Below are positions 23,603-35,400 of a DNA stretch of 64,000 bases, one piece after another; position 1 is the stretch's first letter; each line of letters opens with the position of its first letter. A program made the position numbers and the translations under genes. This stretch comes from Xestospongia muta (lineage: Eukaryota > Porifera > Demospongiae > Haplosclerida > Petrosiidae): the NCBI GenBank assembly GCA_963693285.1, contig OY848929.1:2358501-2422500 (forward strand), in the 5' to 3' direction. The notes beneath the pieces are model-generated. The model was not told the origin of the DNA and did not search any database. It was given only the letters and a program-made list of their open reading frames with translations.

Positions 23603-26237
23603 TTATGAATTCACATCTAATTCACTTAGAAAACGGCATATCTCATAAGCTAAAGCCTTGTTTTCAACAGGTGGATTACTAACAACATCAATGATTGTCT
23701 GCCAAGTGACTGGAGTATACTTGCTATCAATCCATTCCTGCAACATTTCATTGAGTTTATTATCATCAGGTGAAGGAAAAGACTGCAAACCTTTAAGGAC
23801 ATAATACGGTATACCTAATGATTCTCCAATTTCTATCCACTGATACGAAATAGGTTTTAACAATCTTAGTAGATCTATTGTCATGGGCCTTTTCTCAAGC
23901 ACTGCAGAAATATCTAAAGGATAAAATGGGAAGGTCTTTCATGAGAACAATCATTTAGAATCAAAGTTATCAGAAAAGTTAAAATAAGTATACAAAAGTT
24001 AAATACATGAATACATACATATACAAGTGCTCCAAAAGAACTTTAAGACCACACCTGGCATGCATAGTGTGCCAGGTGGAAAAGCTTTGCACTAAACTAT
24101 TAAGCAAACAAGCATAGACAAACTGTTTAATTTTGATAAGAGAAATTAAATGTAAGGATCACCAATGTCAGTATGATATAAAGAATGGAAACAAGGTAGT
24201 AGGAATGATAATTTCAGCATCTACTATACATAATAGCAAAGGCAAATGCAAAATGGAACAATGTCTATGGCACTCTGTGCATTACTCAGAGATTTTGATA
24301 TACAGTAATACATTTAGATTTGCTTGTGCTATCATGTAGAGATGATGAAACTGCCATCTTTACTACCTTTGTATAGCTAGGACTGATGTCAGTGATCCAT
24401 AGATTTAGTTAATTTTTCAATTTTTTACTTGTATAATAATTCAAGTCTAGCATTGAGAGCTGCTATTAGTATACTTTCCTTTAAGGTTACAGGATACTGA
24501 ATTTAACTGTAATATCAACTTACAAGTAAACAAAATTTTTAACCTTAAAAGAATGTCAATGCTGTATAAACTTAGTACAATATTTAATGAGATTCACAAG
24601 CTATGTGGTTTTATAGAATACAGATTATTAAAATGTATTTCCACTAAATCTACGTGTTGCTTCCAATCCCATGCCAGCATATTCTAATATTTATGATCAT
24701 ATAGTTAGCACGATTTTAAAAGAACTGGCAATGCCAGGCAGTACAAACTACACACATACATGTAGTTTATTCCCTTACCAGGTTTTACAACGTCAGTTAC
24801 ATTATCAGATGGATTTAAGTGAGTCACGTATTCTCGTAGCTTAGCTGCCACTTTCATATTGTCGACAATAGGACTTTCCACTGCAAGAATCACTGTCTCC
24901 CATGTCACTGGTGTAGATTGAGTATCTATCCAAGACTGAATGACTCTAGAAAGTCTCATTGAGTTGCTAAAGTTGCTTTGATCTAGGCTCATCAGGACAC
25001 CATCTCGCACATACAACGCTAACCCAACACGGTACCAATCGTATGAAATAGGAGATAGTAGTCTATGCAGGTCAAACATTGTGGGTTTCTGCTTCAAGAC
25101 ATCATAAATATCTGTAAAATAAGAGATCTAGTGACAATTTGTAATTGTATGTAGCTTAGTATATTCATATAAAAAAGCACTAACTAACTGTTAAAGTGCA
25201 GAACCCTCCCTCAACACATTAACAAATCTATAATAATCCAAATTAGGAGGTTCTGTAATTTATACGAAACATATTGTTAAGTTTATCACAAATTGCAGAA
25301 CCACCCACATTTGGATTATTAATGCTCACCATTTATGGTTACATTTGCCTGTAGAATTACAAGCGTATGCACATAGTAATTAATTTGAATTCTTCCAAAA
25401 TAGTGTTTGGTAAGTTAAAATATGTGGTTTTATTTAAAGACGTCAGGACCTTTGTTAATATTAAAACCAAAATTTGACAGATTTACCAAAGTAGAGGACT
25501 GGCAGATCAAATATCAAACCCTATGCTCACAACTATCATAGGATTATAATAAAATCATCCTTTGTGTAATGAACTATAAAGAGAAAATGGTGTTATAAGA
25601 TATATATTGCATACCATGTTTTTTAATGTCAGTTGTATTCTGTGACTGATTTTCTTGTAATAGAAACTTCCTCATATTATCTGCTACTTTCTTTTTTTGG
25701 ACAGTAGGACCCTCAACTGCCGAGATCACTGTCTCCCAAGTCACTGGAGTAGACTGAGATTCTCTCCAACACTGAATAACCTCTGCAAGCCTTTTGATGT
25801 TAGTAAATTTGCTCTGAGCTAGGCTACCCAGGGTACTATACCCTAGTTTCAATGCTATTCCAATATGCTCCCAATCATATGCAATATCAGCTAGCAAATG
25901 GAGCAAATCAGATTGACGAGGCACTTGCTTTAAAATTTCAGTAATATCTAGAAAACAAAAGATTCTCACTGACATAATAGGATATATGTATAATTAAATA
26001 AATCTATATATCTATATACATACATACATACATATACACATACACATACATACATACATACATATACACATACACATACATACATACATACATATGTACA
26101 TACATACATACATACATACATACAATATATATATACACAGACATACATACATATATATACATATATATAATTATATATATATACATACGCACACATATAT
26201 ATGTACATACATATATACTATTACATATATGTATGTA

Positions 26238-26279
<42 letters not shown>

Positions 26280-29200
26280 CACATATCCATATTTATATGG
26301 GTTCATTTGTTTTCATCATTTTATTGTCTTCTATGACAATCAAAGTGACAGGTGAACTTAAACTATAACCTTTAACTGGTAATACATACAACAACTCTGA
26401 ATTAACTCATTAACTCCAACTATGATTGCTACAATGATGAATGTGACTGACAATACTCAAACTGTCTTGCTAGCTTTGTAACTCTTTGTAGTTATAGTAT
26501 CTACAGATATTGATGCTAATTATCCAATCTCTGTAGCTCTAGTCATTGCCTCGCGTTACATACTGCTCTAATAGAAGAGTTTCAGGCAGCTTCAACAACT
26601 TTGCTAACCATCGTTGAATCATGCGAAATAGGTGTTAAGTGAAAAGGAGAAGCATGTAAGTGCAGAAGCCGTTTCTGTGGCCTACAAGGTTTTTGAAGGC
26701 TGTATGAGTCCTATATGCAATTGTCCCTAGGCTTTTCCTCTCTTAGTGAAGGGTCAGGAATCCCAGACCAGGTTTTAATCCATTGTTGTGTATGACTTTT
26801 AATAGTGATGAATAAAATTAACCCATATAAAGTAGCCACTGAGGCACATAACACTAATAATTACTCTTATCACAAGTACTTCAAATTAAGTATGACTGAT
26901 CAAAGCTTCTGAGTTCTGTGATTCAAGAAAGCACATATTTGAGCAGTTCCATAGCTTCTACCAACTCTCGATTATTGTACAAAAATTTCAAGGAAAGCTA
27001 GTTCATATAACTGTAATTTAGTGATAAACTACTCAGACAATCAGGACAAACCTCACACCATGTGATTTATAGACAATAAATAACAAGAGTATAATCAAAA
27101 AAGTTGGGTTATATTTTTTTCAAGTGCTGATGCTACAGTAATAGAGATTCATAAATGGTAAGTGTAGAGTGTAGCAACTGCAGGTAGTATGGTAAAGATA
27201 TTCAAAAGCATTGAAACATGACCAGTCATACGCATCGTCATAGCACTCATGGTAGAATAAATTACAACTCAAAGACAACTAACTCATTTGTACAGAATAT
27301 TATCTCACCTTTAGTGAGCCATGCCATCTGACGCTTCTTAATAGCAATTGTAGAAGAACCATCTTCACAGCATACAACCACATCCTTACTCTCAACTGGA
27401 CAGCATAGGTGTTGCCTTGTATCATGTATGGTACAGTAAAAACACGGCTGAGGAGGAGAGATGATTGCTTTGTAATTGAATCTCTTAGTCACAGCCTCAA
27501 TTCCATCATAAATTGCATTTCGAATCTCCAAACATCCTTCTGAATGACCGGAATAATATATCTCAAGCCAGTAAATTGAATCAACCAACAGAATTCCAGC
27601 CATCAAGTTGTTACATTCCAAAAGTATTGCATTACGATATTGGGAATCACTACATCGATGTTGTGATAACTCAAATGCTGGAGTAGAATGCCGGTTGAGA
27701 AGATTCACACTCAATGCAAGAAAAAGACCTCGAGGTATAGGCTCCATGTTCCATGATAAAATAAGAGGATCGACACATTTCATGAAATTTTGGTGCAATG
27801 AGTCCAAATGAAAAGTCATAGAGAGAGCACTCGGGATAAAGAACTTTCCATGTTGTGGTAGAGGGGCGACAATATACAAATTCTCCATTAACTTCAAAAA
27901 ATGGTCAGCTGAGAACTCAGGAGAAAAGCCTTCAAAAAGATATTCTGTCAGCAAATCTAGATCAAAAATCCCTTCATTCTTCAATTGTTCGTGTGCTCCT
28001 GGAGGAAGATCAATCTCATTATCCTCCAAATGATCCACAGCCTCAGGAATAGAAATACTAATTAGTTCAGACAACTTATCCAATAGCGGCTGTGGGTGAA
28101 GGAACACAATATCTGGGAGGACTTCAGGAAAGTAGAGGAATTTCCCTAAATCAATGAAAAAAGCCAATGCTTCTTCAACTTCACTAGGACCCACGTTGAG
28201 AGCTTCTCCAATTCTAACACACTCATCAGATTTCCTTGCAATCTTGATGAGAGAGGTTTTCTGAAGCTGGTCTAGATTTCGCTGGAATAAAACCCATCGA
28301 AAAGGGATATCTGCTTCCTTGTAAAATTTAGATATCTTGCGACGAATTAAACTAGTCATTTTAAAATTACTAGAGTCACTCGCAAGAGGAAAGATCACCA
28401 TATGTCTGGATTCTTGATAGTTTAATCGAACCTTTTCAAATTGTTTCAAAGTTGACCACAGTATTGCATCTTCTTCACTAATCTCATTTGAATGCATACC
28501 CAGTACCATAATGTGGGACATATCTGGTGGGTCTATAGATGCTAGTGAGCGAAATGAAGCTTCAAGATGTTGTAAATGGGTTAGCTGGTGTTCAACTGGT
28601 TCAGGGAACAACTTCCCTTTGACATTGTAGTAGAAGACACATTTACCTTCAAGCTTTTTATCTAGATTGAGTGTGAGAATGTTGACTTGATTATATTGCA
28701 GAATAGCTGGAGCAATATCCATAAAGGCAGGTTGCCCACCTGAATCTAGGCAGTAGATCCAATGCACACTTCGTTTATCTGACATCTTTTTGGCCATTAC
28801 TGTCAAAGAGTCATGGTCCATCTTCATCCAAAAGTTGTCATCATTTACCATGAGATTAGTGGTCTTAACTTCAGACAGCATATCTGCTGATGTACTACAG
28901 TCATTTGAAAGAGGCTCATCAAGTAGTAGTTTTATAATAGATGATCTGCAACTTCCTGGAGGACCTGAGAAGGAGACACTGGTCCATCTCAGAGTCACAT
29001 AACTTTCAAGAGGACACTCCAGAAAGTCAGAATAATCTATAACATATGAATAGGAATCATATAAATAAAGTACAAGTAAAATAATTAAGATACACAAACA
29101 TAACATTTTCCATAAATTCTGTAATGTAGGCAGTACTAACCAAACATTACGGTTTTAGTTTTTCTAGAAGGGAATGATATTATCCTATATTATCAACCAG

Positions 29201-32200
29201 TTTATAGATATCTAAAGACAAATCATCAAGCATTATCCAACAGACAAATATAAGTATATTGAATGCACAACATTTTGGGATATGTGAGCAAGCTAATGAG
29301 AGCTGAAGATTACTGGATGAGTGTCATTGCAGAGAGAAGTGACTCTACTAAGTATCTGCTCTGCAAACAATGTAGTGTATGAAGAGGTCAACTGCAATGC
29401 TAAAGTAGAAGATACAGGACAAAGTACAACTGTAGGCCATAACACTGTTAATATTAAGTATTTCTAATTAAGAAAAAATAACAAACAATGATAATACCAA
29501 GGCAACATAGGTTAAATTGCAAAGTAGTTTAATGACAGCTATAGCTGGTCCTGCATCTAGCATGTTGGCATTGCAGTTGAATTTCTCCTTATATTTTATC
29601 TACATATTAGAGATGTTTAGACTAGAATTACTTAGGACATTACAAATTGTAATCCTGCAATTCACACCAGATTTCTAAAACACGTGAGTTTGCACAAAAT
29701 GCCCATTCAAACAGGATATGACCACCTATTTTAATTGTCTTGCATTATCTTAAGTGGACTTACATTCAAATTTCCTTACAAATACAATGCTCATTGAAAT
29801 GAACTTGCAAGGCAGTTTCGCTGAATATAATTTTTGATGCATAACCAAATACAGTGCACTTGTATAAATAAAATCAATTCATATTGGAAGTGAATTGAAT
29901 GTGCATTATATGACCAGTACGAATACACCTAATAAGATTACACAAAACATTCACAACTACCAGAAAAGTGACCTTCATACATAAATAAATGCCTGGATTC
30001 ATCACTTTCAACATCTGCACACAACAATAAAAGTAACAATGTAAGTGGACAAAAACATGAGGCACTACTACTGCCTGGTTTACTTTGCATGTTTGGTAAT
30101 AAAAACAGTCAAAACTGATAAAACACTCACCAAGGAAATAAACAGCCTTTGATAGCTGTGACATGACTTCAATGCCCTGTCCAATAGATATTCGGTTGCC
30201 AGAGCATTTTGAGAATCTAGTAGGAAACATGCTCATGAGAGCAGATATTTCGAAAGTCATTGATATAAGATCAGCAGTCATTGATCGGTGCTCAAAAACT
30301 TCATTTAAAACTACTGTTGACAAGCTAGAGTTGCTAATTTTCCCTTTCTGGGTGGACCACATAACAAATGTATCAGGGGTAATATGATATCGAGGTGGCT
30401 GAGTTGTTTTAGCTGGAACAGAATTGACAAAAAAGAGCTTTGGTTTTCCTAAAAGGGAATGACACCGGTCTATCCTATCAACCAGTTCACAGACATCCAG
30501 AGATACATTGTCAGATGTTATACAACAGACAAAGCTGTCATAAGCAGTGTGATCCATAGAGGCTATTTCTTCCATTAGTTGCATCATTTGTGAGGCCGTG
30601 ATATTGGAGTGGCATTGAACTGAGTAATGTAAATGTTCAAACAAGCCTTCAAACTCAGTTGTAGCTCTTCCAGGTAAACTATGTGTACTATCCTGGTTTT
30701 TAATGACTAGAGCAATACCATGTGGTCGTGCCTTCATAAGGTAACGTGGTCTTGGTATCTCTTTTATGTTTTTGCTTGAATGTTCTGTAACAAACTCTAC
30801 TGGTAGAAATAAACTACACCCCTTACGACAAGGAAAAAAACAACTGCTGTAACAACCACTAGCAAAAGTGTTATCACCCAAAACTGGACTATCCTAGAAA
30901 AAGAGAATTTCAATAAAACTTGAAAATGTATTGATGAAGCCTTGTTGAATATGTAATCTCATGTACTTGGAAAGAGATGAAATTTAGCAATGACATTCTA
31001 ATTAGTGCCCATCATGCTGCTCTACATTTCATGCAATCCTTGGCAATAAACAATTGTGGGTATTACTGTCACAGACACTTATCATAAATTAACATATCTT
31101 AGAGGTGATGGCATTCTTAAACCAGACAAGGCAATAGAGCTATTACATATGACATCATTTCTACAAAAGTTTGAGCATGTATCAGTCACCAAGTAAGTCC
31201 CGCTTTTGAGAGACCACAATTTGCGTGTACCGACACAATGCAATACAAAACCACCTCTAGTCAAAGGCCACCACTTTTATGAGACCAGAGACCACTAAAA
31301 TCGTGCATTATTAAGACCATTAGAAGTGTAAATTGCATGTAAAATTCAATGCATGCACATAATTGCAGCTGTATTATCATGTGACTTGCAGCTGTAGTTA
31401 ACTAAAGTAGTACTTAATGCTTTTTGTAATACATGTACATACATTTTCTCATGATTAAAAATTGATCCAACCCATTACCCCACCCACTTCTAGTGGAAGA
31501 CCACTTTTTGTTGGATATGAGGGTGGTCTCTCAGAAGAGGAACTACTATATTGGCAAGCTTAATTGTGCTTTCAAGTCTTTTGTAAAATTGGTGTGTTAA
31601 AGTACCTTTAAGCACAAAAACATATGTCTTTTGTACATTTCACACAGTCATAAATCTTTTCAATTATTACAAATACTATCCCTTAAACCCTTAAGGGTTG
31701 TCCGAGATTTAGACTATCACATTGGGGTTCTGTACATAAGTACATTTCACCTCATAAGTATCAGTTTCAGTTATTATAACCAAAAAAACTTGAATAAATA
31801 TCAAATGTTTATTGTTACACATATGGTTATACTTTATGCCTAAGCTTTTAGAAAGTGCTTGAAGTTGTGCCTCAAGCAATTCATCAACTGTTTGCCCTAT
31901 ATCTATAATAAAAATACTTGTACGGTACAAAAAATGCTAATCACTTCTAGTCTTCATTTTTAGACATATATCACAGTGGGGCATTATGACTATCTCATAC
32001 TTGGGAATTCCTATGTCTGCAAAGTCTTTCCCATTGTGTGCAGCTTGACCCCTTCTACTTGGAATGGGTGTGGTATGTGAGAACCTACCCCATGGGTGGG
32101 TACATTTCAAAGTAGCAAGTTCTATCCTTTCTCACTATTTACTTACTGTTTCGATTCCAGCAAACACTTGTTGGTCACCAAAAGATGGCAACACTCCCAA

Positions 32201-32386
32201 CCATTTCACTACACCAGCGATGGGTTCAGTAGCGAGTAACCAAATCTTTTTTTCTTCAATTTTATTAACATTCTCAGTGGCATACTTCCAGAAGTCACTA
32301 GGAAGAACAAGTCTGTCTTCTAGAGAGAGGAAGATGGGTTGATCAGAAGATGGTAGAGACACAGACACATTTAGCTTGACAGCCAT
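23603..32386 (-). CDS. CAP-Gly-like / pseudocaspase / Roc-COR / triple Death-domain protein (7 exons, 1249 aa)
   Basis: Exons: 32386-32147, 30893-30131, 30014-29973 (optional 42-nt micro-exon), 29036-27309, 25947-25615, 25111-24779, 23913-23603. All phases agree and the total is 1250 codons with the stop. Residues 58-115 resemble a CAP-Gly domain (GVVKWLG...FAGIE, then CSLFLPVE) split by an intron. Residues about 132-250 are a caspase fold (ARPHGIALVI, KPKLFF) where the His-Gly and the QACxG active site are replaced by TSDN and VNSVP, so it should be inactive. The Roc-like part has a degenerate P-loop GPPGSCRSS and a DSGGQ switch. COR follows (about 600-720), then a Cys/His patch (CFYCTIHDTRQHLC). 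Three Death domains end the protein; Death 1 and Death 2 are each a 333-nt, phase-1 exon. Probable cytosolic death-fold signalling protein (inference). Confidence 0.8.
24150..24402. mobile_element. MITE-like element, same family as 37930-38205
   Basis: The ends (GATCACCAATGTCAGTATGA... and the complement GGATCACTGACATCAGTCCTA...) are related in inverted orientation, and the internal ...GTAGTAGGAATGATAATTTCAGCAT... recurs at 37978-38000. It lies in the intron between the second and third Death exons. Confidence 0.5.
26005..26282. repeat. Compound microsatellite (ATAC)n / TA-rich / (GT)n
   Basis: Interrupted TACA and TATACACA units cover about 26018-26235, followed by a pure GT run at about 26241-26275. 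The open frames across it on both strands are artefacts of the repeat. It sits in the intron between the Roc-COR exon and the first Death exon. 26283-27308 shows no further coding sequence. Confidence 0.95.
29150..29252 (-). pseudogene. Decayed partial copy of the pseudocaspase exon inside an intron
   Basis: This stretch aligns with 30436-30535 of exon 2 of the same gene: both carry a TTTTCTAGAAGGGAATGA-type block, then TATCAACCAGTTTA/CACAGA and ...CAACAGACAAA. It holds stop codons and lacks flanking splice sites. It is evidence for a past internal or tandem duplication of this exon. Confidence 0.6.
31192..31548. mobile_element. Possible MITE with GAGAGACCAC-type inverted ends
   Basis: The left AGTAAGTCCCGCTTTTGAGAG and the complement of the right AGTAGTTCCTCTTCTGAGAG are similar in inverted orientation, followed on both sides by ACCAC. 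It lies in intron 1 of the minus-strand CAP-Gly-like gene. Boundaries are approximate and no target duplication was found. Confidence 0.4.
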
Positions 32387-32451
32387 TTCTCAAGTACGAT
32401 CGCGTGGTCCGTCACGGTTTCCGATTAGGCGGAATTGTTAACTTGGTGAAG
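32387..32451. promoter_or_regulatory. 65-bp bidirectional start region of the divergent gene pair
   Basis: The start codon of the minus gene (32386-32384) and that of the plus gene (32452-32454) are separated by only 65 bp, which is relatively GC- and CpG-rich (GTACGATCGCGTGGTCCGTC). No TATA box is evident. Transcripts must start within this stretch or overlap antisense to the neighbouring first exon. Confidence 0.6.
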
Positions 32452-35400
32452 ATGGAGGTCGAGCTGCCGTTCATTGATGGAGCATTCCCTCTCTATTTGG
32501 ATAAAGAAGTGAATGGTATACCGATTGACTTTAATGGTGATCATTTGACTGCAAACGGCGTGGTGAAATGGTTGGGGAAACTACCCGTTAGTAACTCAAT
32601 AACCTTTGCTGGATTAGAAATGGTCAGTACCCAACTGAAGGTATTTTAATCTCTAACTTTAAACTTATTAGTTAACTATATTACCCCACTTTAACCATAC
32701 ATAACTTTTAGGAGGCTTAACCTGCTGTAATTGCCTTGTTTTATAGACAATATGTTCTAGCTACCTTAAGCCTACTATTAATTGTATCAATTAAACTTGG
32801 TGATTTTAAAACATTTGGTATTAATTTCAGCAATTTTTTACATTTAACTATATTTTATTCCTGAAATAAACATTTTAGTATATATAGATTTTAGCAATTT
32901 CAGCATTTGCTAAATTTGCTAAAATTAGTACATACTATTTATAGTAGGTTAATTATGCTTGCACAAATGTGCTATAGCTATGCTGAAGGACAGGGAGAGT
33001 CTGGTACTATATTAGATGCTGGTACTATCATAAAGTTTAGAGGCAACATAACTAGGATTGGAAATGCCCATGTCTGGTGACCTAGCCCCTCCTCCTTTTT
33101 GATTTGTCGGGAGAGTCTAGAAATGAACATACTGCTATATAGTTTTGAATGGAATTATTATAGTTGCCTACTTCCCATTTTCTGGCACTGTGTTTAAGGG
33201 TGATTTTGGATTTGTTGCTAAGCAAAATGTACTGAGAGTGTGTTTGTAGCCTTTTTTCTTGATAAATGCTAACATTTTGTCTTTAAGTTGCAGTATATTA
33301 TGTTCCTGTCTTTGTGTTTGCAATATATACTTCTATTGGAATGTGGGGCAATACCACAAATGTTTACATAGTGGTTATGAATTCTTAATTATGATTGCCA
33401 TAATTTTGGTGTCTAAGTAGAAAATTAAATGAAAAGGCTACACTCTGTACGTGTATACATGTTGATAACGACCACTAACTCAAATATTATAACTCTAGCT
33501 AGGAACAAGCTAGAGAGAATTTATACCATTCAAAAGACCATGCAAGTTTAAATATTGTATCAAAAACTAGAGTGCTAGTTATTTAGGAAAGTCGTAAACC
33601 AGAAATCCTATATAAAGTGAATGGCATTCTTCACATTCTAGTGTGATCTGATGTCATTTAAATTTGCATATTATTAACAAATGCTTAAACAAACAAGTGT
33701 TTTCCAGCAGAAAAGTTTAGAAATTCTTAAAAATACCTTTAACAATAAAATTAGGATATATTAAGAAAAGACAGTGACAAAGAACCACGTAAAACTTCAA
33801 TATGACTCACAAAAAATGCTGATGATCATGATGTTGTCATAATTGAATTCTACTAAACTGCAGTCGTTGTCAATATGAACAGGGTGTACCTTGCTAACCT
33901 TGGAAGTTAAAATTCTAGACCATGAGTTGCAAATATTTCTAAAAATACTTGCATATAACTCTGACATAATTAAGAGTTTCCTAAAGGGACACTACATGTA
34001 CTACTTGAAAAAGTAGTTCAGCCATTCTCTTGTCTTGTGGATGGCATTTCAGCTAAAGGATAGCTTAGTGAAAAAAGTAATGATTCCATTTTATGTGTAA
34101 ATTATATTAATTACAATCACATAAATTGATATAGATTATGATGTTTAAGTGCTAGCACAATTTGCCTTGACATCTAAGCAAAGCATATTTTCACCTCTAT
34201 TATCAATCTTGAAACAGAAAAGTAGTTTCATTATTAGAATAATAATTCCAAAAGTAAATATGAACATGGTACAATAAAATCATATGCCTGGTGCACCAAT
34301 ATGTGTGTCAGGTATTATGTTTGTTTAATTTTTTATTGTTTTTTTTGTATATAAATTTAGGACAATTGCTCGTTTACGTTTAATGGCTCGTATGGTGATA
34401 TATCATGTTTTAATTGCTCTGAGAAATGTGGAGTGTTCTTACCTGTTGAATTAGTTGTGAGGTATTGCAACAATGATCTTCCAAAGTCAACATCAAATTA
34501 TTGCATGACTGCTAGGCCACATGGAATTGCTCTCATTATTGAAGTAGGGAGTACTGAAGGTTGCTCTCTCTGCTACATTGAGGATACTTTCAAGCATTTA
34601 AGATACAAAGTTGAACTCCATTCTAAAAATTCTAGTTCACAAATGACAAAACTTGTGGAAAAGATAGTTTCTGATGATCACAAAGATTATGATAGTTTTG
34701 TCTGTTGTATATTATTTAGTGAACAATGTCAACAAATTAACGTTGATGGACTAGTGGATAGCATCCAAAAGTGTCCTTCACTAGATGGAAAACCAAAGCT
34801 TTTATTTATTCAGAGTAGCCAAGAATTGTTTCAGTGCTCATCGCAAAATGTTGGTCCCGATATGCTTATCGTGTGGACAAGCCTAAATGGAATTCATGAT
34901 CAGTTTGCGATGGCTTTATGGAAAGCTATCAAATGTAATATCAGAAAGCTTGGTCTGATCTCAGTCATGGAGAAGGTATCTGCTTATTTTGTCAGCATGT
35001 TCCCCCCAGAAGAAACAAATATGAAAAAGTATATTGAAATCTATAATCAACTTAAAAAAGAAGTCTACTTTTTATCTCCAAATGAATTACCTGGTATGTT
35101 TTGAATTTTTATGACATCTATAATTGTTCTCTATCTTGCAGATTATTCAGTGTGTCTGAAATCCCCTAACGAAGATTGTATTACCTTTCAGTGGACCACA
35201 CTCATCCTCTCAGGTCCTCCTTCAGCAAGTGATTTGTCGATTTTGAAGTTATTGCTCAACAATAGTGCTCAACCTAATGAGTCTCCTGACGGTGCTCATC
35301 CCGAAATCGGAAAGATAGAAACTAGTATCTTGCAGGTAGAAGAGTCCAATACATGGAAGACAATGAACTATGAGTCATTAAAAACTGTGGGGAAAAGGTT

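Noticed and set aside
26004..26336. Overlapping open frames rich in Tyr, Met, Cys, His and Thr
   Set aside because: They are produced by the ATAC/GT microsatellite and lack any start, splice or domain support.
31709..31930. Exon-like stretch (DIGQTVDELLEAQLQALSKSL) in intron 1 of the minus CAP-Gly-like gene
   Set aside because: It has an acceptor-like start but no donor in phase and would not fit the phase-0 intron it lies in.
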